A stretch of 64,000 nt of DNA from Polynucleobacter bastaniensis (GCF_018882205.1 NZ_JACVOU010000004.1:62001-126000); one strand, 5' to 3'. Numbered from the stretch's first letter, positions 9,264-18,225 are shown. Notes: generated by a model from the sequence alone, not told the origin. A program made the numbers and translations.

Positions 9264-10204
9264 TGGTATTTGAAAAGCGTATCGGTAATTACTTGCTCCC
9301 ACCCGGAATAGAAATTTTCGAGCGCGGGTGGTTATCAGCAAACAATGTTTTACTCTTTAGTAGGGAGGATGTATCGCTGGTCGATAGTGGGTACTGTGCA
9401 CATCAGCAGATGACTGTTGATCTAGTCACGAATGTACTGAAGCAGCAGGGTTTAAATAAGCTCAATAAGGTAGTTAACACCCACCTGCATTCGGATCATT
9501 GTGGGGGTAACGCAGCTTTATCAGAAGTATTTGATTGCGAGATCTGGATACCAGAGGCGGAGGCAACCGCCGTGCAAGACTGGGATGAGAATTTACTCAG
9601 TTTTGAACAGCTGGGACAAGAGTGCCCACGCTTTAGTCACCAAGCTCTCTTAGTGCCCGGCGAAGAAATACTCTTAGGCTCTTATCGCTGGCAAATTCTG
9701 GCTGCTCCAGGCCATGACAACCATTCAATCATGTTGTATCAAGAGCAACATCAAATCTTGATCTCTGCCGATGCATTATGGGAAGAGGGTTTTGGAGTCA
9801 TCTTTCCTGAGCTCTGGGGTGAGGGTGGCTTTGAAGAAGTGGCGCAGACCTTAGAGTTAATTGAAGGGCTCCCCGTTGCTTTGGTTATTCCTGGACATGG
9901 CAAGCCCTTTACGGATGTCAGGAAATCGATTGAGACCGCAAAATCCCGCCTTGATTACCTCTCCAGCGATGCTGATCGCAATGCACGTCATGGGGCTAAA
10001 GTACTCCTCAAGTACAAGCTGTTGGAATGGCGAAGTCGCGAGATGCCAAAGGTAAAGCAATGGATCGCAGGAACACCAGTATTAGAAAATATACGCAAGC
10101 AACTTAATATGAGTACCGAAGATTTTCAAGTCTGGTTGGTGGAGGCTCTAGTGAAGTCGAATGCAGCCTCTATCCAGAAAGATTGTCTAGTGAACATTGC
10201 TTGA
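9263..10204 (+). CDS. MBL-fold metallo-hydrolase
   Basis: A 313-residue soluble metallo-beta-lactamase-fold hydrolase. The zinc-binding motif THLHSDHCGG places His74, His76, Asp78 and His79 as metal ligands. Further expected ligands are in APGHDNHS, ISADALWEEG and VIPGHGKPF. The C-terminal 80 residues form an extra helical domain (AKVLLKYKLLEWRSREMP), as in glyoxalase-II-like or RNase-Z-unrelated MBL proteins. The substrate is unknown. The ATG at 9263 overlaps the lipocalin stop, so the pair is probably one operon with msrPQ. Confidence 0.88.
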   Translation: MVFEKRIGNYLLPPGIEIFERGWLSANNVLLFSREDVSLVDSGYCAHQQMTVDLVTNVLKQQGLNKLNKVVNTHLHSDHCGGNAALSEVFDCEIWIPEAEATAVQDWDENLLSFEQLGQECPRFSHQALLVPGEEILLGSYRWQILAAPGHDNHSIMLYQEQHQILISADALWEEGFGVIFPELWGEGGFEEVAQTLELIEGLPVALVIPGHGKPFTDVRKSIETAKSRLDYLSSDADRNARHGAKVLLKYKLLEWRSREMPKVKQWIAGTPVLENIRKQLNMSTEDFQVWLVEALVKSNAASIQKDCLVNIA

Positions 10205-10235
10205 GTAGTACTCAGACAATGAAATTAGGAAGTGA

Positions 10236-10256
10236 GTAACAATACGTAACAATACG
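10236..10256. repeat. Short tandem repeat before the SDR gene
   Basis: Two exact tandem copies of GTAACAATAC (10236-10255) followed by G, in the promoter region of the SDR gene. Function unknown; it may be chance or an operator. Confidence 0.5.
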
Positions 10257-10308
10257 ATATACCCAGTAATATAAATGTCATAGTCAACTAGAAAAGTAAG
10301 TAGAACAT

Positions 10309-11082
10309 ATGGAACATACAGTTTTAGTCACCGGCGCCACTGCCGGCTTTGGAGAGGCAACTGCGAGACGGTTTTTAGCGCATGGCCATCAAGTAATCGC
10401 CCTGGGCAGAAGAGCCGAGCGCCTGGAAGCTTTGAAAGTATCCCTACCGGCAGAGCAGCAGAAAAAATTACTCACCTTAGCTGTCGATGTTTGCGATAGC
10501 GCAATAGTTGATGGACTCGCGGCCACACTACCAGCCCAATTTGCCAAAGTAACAGTATTAGTTAATAACGCTGGATTGGCTTTAGGCCTTGAGCCGGCAC
10601 ATCAAGCCTTGCTCACGGATTGGGATCGAATGATTGATACCAATATCAAGGGGCTAGTGCACATGACGCGTGCCTTTTTACCCGGAATGGTAGAGCGCAA
10701 GTGTGGCCATGTGATTAATCTAGGTTCAGTAGCGGCAAATTATCCCTATCCGGGTGGCAACGTCTACGGAGGTACTAAAGCCTTTGTTCAGCAATTTAGC
10801 TTAAATCTCAGGGCTGATTTAATTGGCACGCCAGTACGTGTGACTTGCGTTGAGCCTGGAATGTGCGCTGGAACTGAGTTTTCGAATGTACGTTTTAAGG
10901 GTGATGATAGTAAGGCTGGTAAGGTCTACACCGGCGTGAAAGCATTAAGTGCAGATGATGTAGCGGAGGCGATTTATTGGTCTGCTAACTTACCAAGTCA
11001 TATGAATATTAATTTAGTAGAGTTAATGCCAGTGCAGCAGGCTTTCAATGGTTTTAATGTTCACCGGGGTGAATTGCAATAA
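10309..11082 (+). CDS. Short-chain dehydrogenase, YdfG-like
   Basis: A 257-residue NAD(P)-dependent oxidoreductase of the classical SDR family. It closely resembles YdfG-type 3-hydroxy acid (serine/3-hydroxypropionate) dehydrogenases. Visible motifs are TGATAGFG (residues 8-15, dinucleotide binding), GRRAERLE (an arginine pair after beta-2, favouring NADP+), NNAG (86-89), catalytic Ser140 and YGGTK with Tyr153 and Lys157. The segment CVEPGMCAGTEFSNVRFKGD fits the YdfG substrate loop. The weak ribosome-binding site is AGTAGAA. Monocistronic. Confidence 0.88.
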   Translation: MEHTVLVTGATAGFGEATARRFLAHGHQVIALGRRAERLEALKVSLPAEQQKKLLTLAVDVCDSAIVDGLAATLPAQFAKVTVLVNNAGLALGLEPAHQALLTDWDRMIDTNIKGLVHMTRAFLPGMVERKCGHVINLGSVAANYPYPGGNVYGGTKAFVQQFSLNLRADLIGTPVRVTCVEPGMCAGTEFSNVRFKGDDSKAGKVYTGVKALSADDVAEAIYWSANLPSHMNINLVELMPVQQAFNGFNVHRGELQ

Positions 11083-11085
11083 AAC

Positions 11086-11625
11086 CTAGATTGTAGGTTT
11101 CCATTTGTAAAACTGGGGGTAGACGCGCATCACTACTGGTCCGTCGAAATCCCAAGATTTACAGGTTCCCAAATAGAGTGGCGGTTTATTGTCATCCGGG
11201 TCAAATAGTGCTCCTGGAATAGACTGAAATGCAGCAGTAGCAATGTTGCTCAGAAGTTCTCGTAAATGAGTGCACCCCTTAATACCTCCAAGGTGTTCAT
11301 TAATCGTTTTTCGCCAGCCCTTACCAATGCGAGTACCAATCAGTGCATCCATTGGGGGTATTACTTTTGGGCATTCTGGGTGGGGGTGGCTATCCATGGC
11401 CACTTCAATTGCTTGAATTACTAATTCAGTATTAACAGTAATGCGAACCCACATATCGTGGAAAGCTTGGCCTGGCTCCCAGGTTTTTCCACCGGTGGTA
11501 AATGGCTGAAATTTAAAATCTCGCAAATGCGCCTCAATGTCCCATAGACCATCTTCTCGAGCGTAGCCCTGAAAAGTAATTTCACGAGTGTGAAGGGAAT
11601 TTCTAGGGGCTGGGGTTGAGAGCAT
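11086..11625 (-). CDS. DUF2889 family protein
   Basis: A 179-residue soluble protein of the uncharacterised DUF2889 family. The family pattern is visible as HTREITFQGYAREDGLWDIE, then HLRDFKFQPF, MWVRITV, GWRKTINEHLGGIKGCTHLRELL and CKSWDFDGPVV. The GCTHLREL block and the cysteines may bind a ligand, but no activity is known. The ATG at 11625 (MLSTPAPRNS) is preferred to an upstream TTG at 11655; neither has a clear ribosome-binding site. It is convergent with the SDR gene and divergent from rsuA. Confidence 0.82.
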   Translation of the reverse strand: MLSTPAPRNSLHTREITFQGYAREDGLWDIEAHLRDFKFQPFTTGGKTWEPGQAFHDMWVRITVNTELVIQAIEVAMDSHPHPECPKVIPPMDALIGTRIGKGWRKTINEHLGGIKGCTHLRELLSNIATAAFQSIPGALFDPDDNKPPLYLGTCKSWDFDGPVVMRVYPQFYKWKPTI

Positions 11626-11725
11626 GGCAGTAGTAAGTAAGCGGCTTGAAAGCAAGATGTATCCATCATAACGGCTTCACTCTACGGCTCCTGTGAGGGC
11701 GGCTTTGTAGTATTCTCGGCAAAGT

Positions 11726-12460
11726 ATGGCCAAACCAATCTCTCTCGAAAAAATACTATTTAGCCAAGGCTTTGGCACTAGGCGCTTTTGCAGCGATTTA
11801 GTCTATGCCGACCTAGTTAAGGTCAATGGTATTCCAGCTTATGATCCAGAAGAGCGCATTGCTACCGAGGGATTAATACTTAATGTGGAGGGCAAAGATT
11901 GGGAGTTTCATGAAAAAGCCTACATCGCTTTTAACAAGCCGCCAAACTATGAGTGCTCTCACAAAACTACGCATCACCCCAGCGTCTACAGTTTATTGCC
12001 TAAACCTTTTGTAGAGCGAGGCTTGCAATGTGTTGGACGCTTGGACTTTGATACTACTGGCTTAATTTTGATTTCAGATGACGGCCAGTTTATTCATAAG
12101 ATGACCACGCCCAAGAAAAATATTGGAAAAGTATATGAGATCACCACGCCAGAGCCCATTACCCAAAAACAAATCGATCATTTATTAACAGGCGTAGTTT
12201 TAGATGATGATCCAAAACCTTGTTTTGCTACAGCATGCCAGCAGCTTGGAGAGCATGTTTTAGCAATGACGATTGTTGAGGGTCGCTATCATCAAGTAAA
12301 GCGAATGATGGCTGCAGTAGGTAATCATGTTGCCAAATTGCACCGTACCGAAATCGGACAATACATCATGCCAGCAGATTTGCCTGAGGGTGAGTGGCGC
12401 TGGCTGTATCCAGAAGATTTACAAAAACTATCTCAGAGTGTAGGGGCTCCCAATGTCTAA
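11726..12460 (+). CDS. rsuA: 16S rRNA pseudouridine(516) synthase RsuA
   Basis: A 244-residue RNA-modifying enzyme that converts U516 of 16S rRNA to pseudouridine. The N-terminal S4-like RNA-binding domain (about 1-55) includes LEKILFSQGFGTRR. The catalytic domain carries GRLDFDTTGLILISDDG with Asp107 as nucleophile and KTYEI-like GKVYEIT. The C-terminal block reads EGRYHQVKRMMAAVGNHV, typical of RsuA/RluE/RluF. The stop overlaps the next gene by 8 bases, suggesting coupling to phhB. Confidence 0.92.
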   Translation: MAKPISLEKILFSQGFGTRRFCSDLVYADLVKVNGIPAYDPEERIATEGLILNVEGKDWEFHEKAYIAFNKPPNYECSHKTTHHPSVYSLLPKPFVERGLQCVGRLDFDTTGLILISDDGQFIHKMTTPKKNIGKVYEITTPEPITQKQIDHLLTGVVLDDDPKPCFATACQQLGEHVLAMTIVEGRYHQVKRMMAAVGNHVAKLHRTEIGQYIMPADLPEGEWRWLYPEDLQKLSQSVGAPNV

Positions 12461-12755
12461 ACCGAATTTACTTGCCAAAGATTTTGACTTTTCAAAAGTG
12501 TTACCTGAGTGGCAGGTAAATCTGAATACTCAAGAGCTGGAGCGGGTGTTTGTATTTAGGGACTTTAAGAGCGCTTTTGAGTTTATGACGCTGTGTGCAG
12601 ACTTCGCTGAGGAGTTGGATCATCACCCAGACTGGTCAAATGCTTGGAATAAGGTGTCAGTGAAATTGAGCACCCATTCAATGAAGGCTCTGACTGAGTT
12701 AGATATCGCCATGGCAAGTGCCATGGATCAATTCGCCCTGCAAATCTCAGCTTAG
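12453..12755 (+). CDS. phhB: 4a-hydroxytetrahydrobiopterin dehydratase
   Basis: A 100-residue pterin-4a-carbinolamine dehydratase that regenerates quinonoid dihydropterin after aromatic-amino-acid hydroxylation. The active-site signature is clear: LDHHPDWSNAWNKVSVKLSTH, with the paired histidines and Pro-Asp-Trp (about residues 55-75). Length is typical (about 100). It starts inside the end of rsuA. No phenylalanine hydroxylase gene is visible nearby, so its role may be linked to molybdopterin or another pterin, as proposed for orphan family members. Confidence 0.9.
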   Translation: MSKPNLLAKDFDFSKVLPEWQVNLNTQELERVFVFRDFKSAFEFMTLCADFAEELDHHPDWSNAWNKVSVKLSTHSMKALTELDIAMASAMDQFALQISA

Positions 12756-12761
12756 TTCGTT

Positions 12762-12980
12762 TTACTGTACTTCCTCATCATCTTCATCCTCTGAGGTGAT
12801 GCTCATGAGAATGGTTGCCAAGAGACCGTAAACTACTTCTGTGGCTATCATGCCATCTTCATCAAGCTCATCGATCAGATCATTTAAACAATCTTCTGTT
12901 GGCTCATTTAAGAGCGTCATGGCGCATTCGCACCCGTAATCAAAATCTTCGTCGTTTTGGGTTTGAGTATCGTTCGTCAT
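12762..12980 (-). CDS. Small acidic protein of unknown function
   Basis: A 72-residue very acidic protein, with Asp/Glu runs at both ends (NDEDFDYG, TSEDEDDEEVQ). A more hydrophobic middle (MIATEVVYGLLATILM) could be an amphipathic helix. Two cysteines lie close together in YGCECAM. A good ribosome-binding site (AAAGGA) precedes the ATG, which supports a real gene. No family is recognised. Confidence 0.65.
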   Translation of the reverse strand: MTNDTQTQNDEDFDYGCECAMTLLNEPTEDCLNDLIDELDEDGMIATEVVYGLLATILMSITSEDEDDEEVQ

Positions 12981-13085
12981 AAAAATCCTTTAAGTGATGC
13001 TGCAGAATAGCAAATAAAGACTCGTAAGCCCAGTCCTATTTCAAGATGAGGATGGAGTTTTCTGAGTAGATTTGGTTTGATTGTT

Positions 13086-13616
13086 TTACAGTGTCAGACT
13101 CACAGTTTTAAAGTCAGGGTCATCATCTTGGACATGAATCTGAAAGCCCAGATCAGAGACTAGATGCAGCATTCTAGAATTTTTGCTCAAGACATAGCCA
13201 ATCATTTCCTGTAATTCATTCTTTTTGGCATGTTCAATGAGATCCAGCATCAAATGTGTGCCCACACCATGGGTGGTATGGTTATCACTTACGCTCAAAG
13301 AGAACTCACAAGCATTTCGATTGGGCGGCGTCACATAGCGTGCAATGCCAATAATCTCCTCGGTACCAGTGGGACTTGCGATTATCGCAAGTAAGGCCAT
13401 TTCCTTTTTATAGTCCAAGTGCAAAATATCATCGAGAAAGTCATCTGGAAGTTTTGAGATGGCATGGGCAAATCTGAGATAGCGACTCTCAGGTGAGAGA
13501 TGATTGAATAGCTCAATGATTCGCTCTCGATCATTTGCTTGGATAGGACGAATCTGGTAATGACTCCTATCGCTAAGCTTATAGGACGTATTGGTAAATG
13601 GGATTGACATATTCAT
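13086..13616 (-). CDS. GNAT family N-acetyltransferase
   Basis: A 176-residue acetyl-CoA-dependent N-acyltransferase. Visible are the N-terminal strand YQIRPIQANDRERIIELFNHL, the central strands ACEFSLSVSDNH, and the acetyl-CoA loop GVGTHLMLDLIEHAK, a Q/R-x-x-G-x-G/A variant (THGVGTHL). The C-terminus (NSRMLHLVSDLGFQI) is also typical. It resembles the GNAT modules that accompany CoA-binding protein acetyltransferases (Pat type), but here it stands alone. Substrate unknown. Confidence 0.87.
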   Translation of the reverse strand: MNMSIPFTNTSYKLSDRSHYQIRPIQANDRERIIELFNHLSPESRYLRFAHAISKLPDDFLDDILHLDYKKEMALLAIIASPTGTEEIIGIARYVTPPNRNACEFSLSVSDNHTTHGVGTHLMLDLIEHAKKNELQEMIGYVLSKNSRMLHLVSDLGFQIHVQDDDPDFKTVSLTL

Positions 13617-13705
13617 GAGTTATAAGTTGGAAAGCCTATTTGTCTTAGGATACCTTTTTAGCCCTAAAATGACTCCTGACTTATTATGTATTTAGTAAAC
13701 TTTTC

Positions 13706-14482
13706 ATGATTTCTTTTTTTCAAGCCTTTAACGACCACTCCACTGCCTTTTTTATATTTGCGGCGATTAGTGTCATTCTTGTGGGTATTTCTAAAAGTGG
13801 ATTCGGTGCTGGCCTAGGAGTGCTCTCCTTACCGCTAATGGCAAGCCAGTCCAGTATCAATGAGGCTTTAGCAGTGATGTTGCCGCTGTTGATCGCAATT
13901 GATTTAGTTGGGCTGCGACGATTTCTCAAAAATGCCGATTGGCGAATACTGAAGTTAGTTTTATTGCCTGCTGCATTTGGAATGCTTTTGGGCTATCTCT
14001 TCTTTTCGGCTATTACCCCCAAGATTCTCTCTCTTTCGATTGGAATTTTTACCTTCCTCTTTTTGATCCAAAGTGTTGTGATGTCGCGCATTGATCTAAA
14101 TGAGGCGAAGTCATTTCCGTGGCTTGGCAGATTGATGGGGGGTATATCCGGATTCACCTCTTTTGTTGCGCATTTAGGTGGACCCCCCATCACAATCTAT
14201 ATGCTAAGAGAGAAAGTCTCCCCCATCGTTTACTCTTCAACATTAGGCGTTTTTTTCACTGTAATGAATTTTGGGAAGCTAGTTCCCTATGCTTATCTTG
14301 ATTTACTCAACTTCAATCAATTAAGTACTTCGATACTGTTTTTACCTTTAGTGCCGTCAGGCGTTTACCTAGGATTTTATTTGGCTAAAAAGATTTCGGC
14401 TAAGTGGTACTACATCATCGTCCAATTTTTCTTATTAGTGGCTAGTATTAAATTAATTACTGATGGCTTTTGCCTAAGCTAG
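13706..14482 (+). CDS. TauE/SafE family sulfite or anion exporter
   Basis: A 258-residue inner-membrane protein with about seven or eight hydrophobic segments. Family motifs are visible as GISKSGFGAGLGVLSLPLMA in the first half and its weaker repeat FVAHLGGPPITIYML in the second, the two half-repeat signatures of TauE/SafE (formerly DUF81). Likely substrates are sulfite, sulfoacetate or related organosulfur anions. Gene context gives no specific hint. The next gene begins 9 bases downstream. Confidence 0.88.
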   Translation: MISFFQAFNDHSTAFFIFAAISVILVGISKSGFGAGLGVLSLPLMASQSSINEALAVMLPLLIAIDLVGLRRFLKNADWRILKLVLLPAAFGMLLGYLFFSAITPKILSLSIGIFTFLFLIQSVVMSRIDLNEAKSFPWLGRLMGGISGFTSFVAHLGGPPITIYMLREKVSPIVYSSTLGVFFTVMNFGKLVPYAYLDLLNFNQLSTSILFLPLVPSGVYLGFYLAKKISAKWYYIIVQFFLLVASIKLITDGFCLS

Positions 14483-14491
14483 GAAAGATTC

Positions 14492-14794
14492 ATGAATATC
14501 TTCATTCGACTTAAAGCAATTTCTTTCTTCTTTATATTTCCAATGACTGTAATTGCTCAGACCTTCTCACCCTATACTCCCACCCAAATTCAGGAGTTTA
14601 ATAGCCAGCCCATTGCGCCCGTAGAGACTCCTGCAGGCCCGGTTTATCTAGAGCCTCCCTCTATCGGTCAGCGTCCGAATGCACCTATTGATGCTCGCTA
14701 TGTCAAAAATCCCGATGGTGAGGAGCAGGCTCAAGCGCAGGGAGCCGAGTCGGCTGCGCCGTTTGAGCCAATCCCTGCAACCATGGTTTTTTAA
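14492..14794 (+). CDS. Small proline-rich exported protein
   Basis: A 100-residue protein with an N-terminal signal peptide (about residues 1-22, ending TVIAQ). The mature region is rich in Pro, Gln and Ala, with no recognised domain (APVETPAGPVYLEPP, NAPIDARYVKNPDG). It lies between the TauE-like exporter and a parvulin gene, probably in one transcript. It may be a periplasmic linker or low-complexity protein. No function can be assigned. Confidence 0.65.
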   Translation: MNIFIRLKAISFFFIFPMTVIAQTFSPYTPTQIQEFNSQPIAPVETPAGPVYLEPPSIGQRPNAPIDARYVKNPDGEEQAQAQGAESAAPFEPIPATMVF

Positions 14795-14843
14795 TGATCG
14801 CAAACTGTTAATATTACTTCTACATTTTAGAAAAGAGTTATCC

Positions 14844-15662
14844 ATGAAATCCCTTTCTATTTCTCATCTTGCAAGCCTAGTGATAGCTTTAGGCATTTCA
14901 ACGACCGCATATTCCCAGAATGCACTACCTGTGAATGCTGCTGCTTCAGTTAATGGAGTGATCATCAGCAATGATGTTGTTGAGCAAGGTATTCAGGCGG
15001 CCTTAGCGCAAGGTCAAAAAGATTCTCCAGATCTTCGTAATGCAGTCTTAGGAAAAATGATTGAAATATCACTCCTTTCTCAGCAAGCTGAGAAAGATGG
15101 ACTTGCTAACTCTGACAGAGCGAATAGTCAGCTAGCATTGATTCGGCAAAATTATTTGGCAGATCTCGAGTTATCTACTTACATGTCAAGAAATCCAGTG
15201 AGTGATGCTGACGTGCAAGCGGAGTACAACCGTGAGATCGCTACTTTAGGCCCACAAGGCATGATTGTGGAATATAAGGTGAGTGATATTGCTGTTGCTA
15301 CTGAGGCTGATGCACAAGCCGCCCTAGCCAGAATTAAGAAAGGTGAGTCTTTTGATAAAGTGGCTAAGAGTGTTTCGCTTGCACCCAATAAGGTTCAAGG
15401 TGGGGCTATAGGCTGGGTGCAGGCTGGGCAAACCTTGCCACAGATTGCTACTGTTCTCACAGTCCTATCTAAGGGCCAGGTTTCTCCTACTCCGATTCAG
15501 ATGCCACAGGGATGGTATTTAATCAAGTTGGAAGACAAAAAAACTAGCAAGCCCCCAACTTATGAACAAGCGAAAGCGGTTATTCGTAATGGCTTGATTC
15601 AGAAGAAGCAGTTTGAATTCCTCTCCCAGTTGCGTCAGGGTGCAAATATCGTTGTACGCTAA
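14844..15662 (+). CDS. Periplasmic parvulin-type peptidyl-prolyl isomerase (PpiC/SurA-like)
   Basis: A 272-residue exported foldase. A signal peptide (about 1-24, ending TTAYSQ) is followed by a SurA-N-like helical chaperone region (ASVNGVIISNDVVEQGIQAA). The parvulin domain lies at about residues 140-235 (VSDIAVATEADAQAALARIK, GAIGWVQAGQTLP, PIQMPQGWYLIKLED). The C-terminal helix (AKAVIRNGLIQKKQFEF) packs with the N-domain in the family. The ATG at 14844 is chosen because it begins the signal sequence, with GAG/AAAAG upstream. The role is probably outer-membrane or secreted protein folding. Confidence 0.88.
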   Translation: MKSLSISHLASLVIALGISTTAYSQNALPVNAAASVNGVIISNDVVEQGIQAALAQGQKDSPDLRNAVLGKMIEISLLSQQAEKDGLANSDRANSQLALIRQNYLADLELSTYMSRNPVSDADVQAEYNREIATLGPQGMIVEYKVSDIAVATEADAQAALARIKKGESFDKVAKSVSLAPNKVQGGAIGWVQAGQTLPQIATVLTVLSKGQVSPTPIQMPQGWYLIKLEDKKTSKPPTYEQAKAVIRNGLIQKKQFEFLSQLRQGANIVVR

Positions 15663-15690
15663 ACCAAGGTAGCTAGCTTGCTACACCTAA

Positions 15691-15712
15691 AAGGGCGCCT
15701 GAGCGCCCTTTT
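15691..15712 (+). terminator. Intrinsic terminator after the parvulin gene
   Basis: Stem AAGGGCGC / GCGCCCTT with loop CTGA, followed by TT. It lies 28 bases after the stop codon. Confidence 0.8.
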
Positions 15713-15807
15713 GCATTTCTGCATGCCTCTAGTGGTATTTCTCTATCTCAATGCCCAGCGTTCAGGAGTAGATTAAATAAATTACTAATTAAACTACGGA
15801 GATATAC

Positions 15808-16332
15808 ATGAGTAAGAACCCATTTGACTTGAATATGATGGCAAATCATACTAAGGGTATGAAGGCTGCTAAGGCAGCTGGCCAGGTAGCGCTAACAAGC
15901 GCACAGGAGATCGCTCAATTAAATCAGCGCGCTGCACAAGAGCTATCTTCTCGAATGCAAGCCAAAGTAGCAGAGCTCATGAAAACGCAAGATCCTAAGT
16001 CGGCATTTGATTATGTGCATGCTGAGGTATTGCAAGATGCCGCTAAAGAGGTGGCTGAGTATCAGTCCCAACTGTTTCAAGCCTTGGCCAGCGGAAATAA
16101 AGAGTTGGCAAAAATTGCTGAGACGATGATCAAAGAGTCGCAGCATGACTTAATTCATTTTGTGAACGAGGCAACACAAAATTCGCCTGCGGGTGCTGAG
16201 CCATATACCTCGATATTTAAAGCTTCCTTTAATAGTGCACTTGAGAATTTTGAGCTAATTCGAGCGGCTATGACAGATTCATATTCAAGTTTTGAAAAGA
16301 GTAGTGCTGCGGTAAAGAAAACAAAGAAGTAA
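15808..16332 (+). CDS. phaP: Phasin family protein
   Basis: A 174-residue amphipathic helical protein that coats polyhydroxyalkanoate granules. The sequence has no membrane segment and is mostly Ala/Gln/Glu/Lys helix. It has the phasin arrangement QVALTSAQEIAQLNQRAAQE, then SRMQAKVAELMKTQDPKSAF and YQSQLFQALASGNKELAKIAE, and ends in a basic tail (AVKKTKK). A strong ribosome-binding site (CGGAGA) precedes the ATG. It implies that the organism stores PHB. Confidence 0.88.
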   Translation: MSKNPFDLNMMANHTKGMKAAKAAGQVALTSAQEIAQLNQRAAQELSSRMQAKVAELMKTQDPKSAFDYVHAEVLQDAAKEVAEYQSQLFQALASGNKELAKIAETMIKESQHDLIHFVNEATQNSPAGAEPYTSIFKASFNSALENFELIRAAMTDSYSSFEKSSAAVKKTKK

Positions 16333-16403
16333 ACAAAAAGCAAGTAAATTAAAAATAAGGCCCATGAAAATTAATCAAGAGCATAAAAAATCCAAGGATT
16401 AAA

Positions 16404-17246
16404 TTACGGATTGCAGTGACTGCAAAGAGATGGGTCTGCAAATTTGAGTGTCTTGATGGCCTTGACGTCTCGATGTTCACATTTAAGGCAACCCCATATT
16501 TTTGTGATCTCTTGATTGGTAGGCATGCCACAGGCATTACAGGGTAAGCCGCGCTGGATGTCTTTGATCCAATAGCCTGGTGTCTGGCATGCTGGGCATA
16601 AGGAATTGATCTTATTTGCAAGATCGAGAGTGGCTAGCCGAATATTTTCCATGCGCGTAGGATTAGCAAAGGCTCTGAGATCATTTTCAACATAAACAAT
16701 CCCCTTTGAAGAGTGCGTTGAGGCCCATTCAAAGGCATCCTTTAGCTGCTGGATATTGCTAATATTCTTGATTGATTGGGGATGGTATTGATCTGTAGGT
16801 TTAATCACCAGAAGATGCGATGGAAAAAGTGCAGTATGCGCAAATTTTTCTAACTCTTCCCAATGTTTTACATAGGCATTATTATTTTGTGCGGGGGCGC
16901 TATAAAACCCTGTGATTTCTAATTGTAGTTTTGAGTCAATCAGAATAACTAGTTCACTATTCCATGCCAGCATCCCAGTATATGGGTCGGCACTAAACGA
17001 GCCTTCATTTGCTAGGCCTAGGTCTGTGCCGATCAGCTCCATACCGATCTGAGCTTTTTTTCTGACGGCATCGAGCTGACTGCCATACCTGGGCGTTTCC
17101 AGAGTAAAAGTTCCCAGTAGATCGGTATCGTAAGCATCAGTATGCTTTATCTCCACCCCGGTAGCGGGCTGTAAGACTGCAGTCAATACATGCTCTTTAC
17201 CGTGCTTTGTTAACACGCTTGCTGTTCTATTGGAATAAATACCCAT
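16404..17246 (-). CDS. DUF6671 family protein with C-terminal zinc ribbons
   Basis: A 280-residue soluble protein of the DUF6671 family, function unknown. The N-terminal about 200 residues form one domain (RTASVLTKHGKEHVL, TDLLGTFTLETPR, LIGTDLGLANEGSFSADP). The C-terminal quarter holds four CxxC pairs (CPAC, CNAC, CLKC, CSHC), which look like two zinc ribbons. It is the last gene of a minus-strand operon, 7 bases after the sbtA-like stop, so a role in bicarbonate or sodium-linked physiology is possible, by inference only. Confidence 0.8.
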   Translation of the reverse strand: MGIYSNRTASVLTKHGKEHVLTAVLQPATGVEIKHTDAYDTDLLGTFTLETPRYGSQLDAVRKKAQIGMELIGTDLGLANEGSFSADPYTGMLAWNSELVILIDSKLQLEITGFYSAPAQNNNAYVKHWEELEKFAHTALFPSHLLVIKPTDQYHPQSIKNISNIQQLKDAFEWASTHSSKGIVYVENDLRAFANPTRMENIRLATLDLANKINSLCPACQTPGYWIKDIQRGLPCNACGMPTNQEITKIWGCLKCEHRDVKAIKTLKFADPSLCSHCNP

Positions 17247-17253
17247 GGACTGA

Positions 17254-18222
17254 TTACATTACTAATTTTGCAATCATGGCATAAAGCGGTATGCCCAAAA
17301 TAATATTGAATGGGAAGGTGATGCCTAAAGACATACCCATATAAAGGGCTGGATTCACCTCAGGCAATGCATGTCGTAAAACTGCTGGTACGGCAATATA
17401 AGAGGCGCTTGAAGCAAGCACCATCAATAAAATAGTGTCACCAAGTGGTAGGCCAATAAGTTTGCAGAAGGCTAGTGCAATCAAGGCATGTGAAAGTGGG
17501 GAAGCGATGGCGTAGAGCAGGGTAATAGGAGGTTTGCCATACAAGCCCTTGATATTTCGGGCTGCCATTAAGCCCATATCTAATAGGAAAAATGCGAGCA
17601 TACCTTTAAAAAGATCAATAGAAAACGGTGCCATGAGTTTTTGACCAGCATCGCCGCTCATCAGGCCGACCACCATTGAGCCTAGTAGCAGGAGCTGCGC
17701 ACCATCGGTGAATGACTCATGCAGGATTTTTGAGATACCGGTTTGTTGAAGTCCTGTTTGGGTTTGTTTTGCGTGCGCTGCCCTCGCTTTATTTGCTAAG
17801 ACAATTGCCAATATGATCGCTGGGGACTCCATGAGAGCCATGGCTGCTGCCATGTGACCCCCGTAAGCAATATTAAATTGATCTAAGTATTGGGTGGCAG
17901 TAATGAATGTAACTGCACTAACAGAGCCATAGGTTGCGGCTATAGCTGCTGCATCAAACGCATTGAGTTTGGTTCTGAGGATTTGGTAAGCAATGATAGG
18001 AATCAAAATAGCCAAAAAGATAGCCAAGCCTAGTGAGAGTGCAATCTCTGTTGTAAAGCCTGATTTATGTAGGGCAAATCCTCCCTTGAGACCTAAGGCC
18101 ATTAGCAGGTAAAGCGATAAAAAGCGGGCTATTGGGGGAGGAATTTCTAGGTTGGATTTAATGGCGCCAGCAAATGCGCCAAATAGGAAAAACAGAATTG
18201 CGGGGTCTAGGAAATTTGCCAT
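17254..18222 (-). CDS. Sodium-dependent bicarbonate transporter, SbtA-like
   Basis: A 322-residue inner-membrane permease with about ten hydrophobic segments in two inverted halves. It matches the SbtA/DUF897 family: LDPAILFFLFGAFAG at the start, YGSVSAVTFITATQYL with the likely Na+/bicarbonate-binding serines in the first half, and ASSASYIAVPAVLRHALPE in the second. The reaction would be Na+-driven bicarbonate uptake. It begins 3 bases after the upstream LysR-type gene stop, so the two are co-transcribed. No companion PII-like SbtB gene is adjacent. Confidence 0.88.
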   Translation of the reverse strand: MANFLDPAILFFLFGAFAGAIKSNLEIPPPIARFLSLYLLMALGLKGGFALHKSGFTTEIALSLGLAIFLAILIPIIAYQILRTKLNAFDAAAIAATYGSVSAVTFITATQYLDQFNIAYGGHMAAAMALMESPAIILAIVLANKARAAHAKQTQTGLQQTGISKILHESFTDGAQLLLLGSMVVGLMSGDAGQKLMAPFSIDLFKGMLAFFLLDMGLMAARNIKGLYGKPPITLLYAIASPLSHALIALAFCKLIGLPLGDTILLMVLASSASYIAVPAVLRHALPEVNPALYMGMSLGITFPFNIILGIPLYAMIAKLVM

Positions 18223-18225
18223 GGT

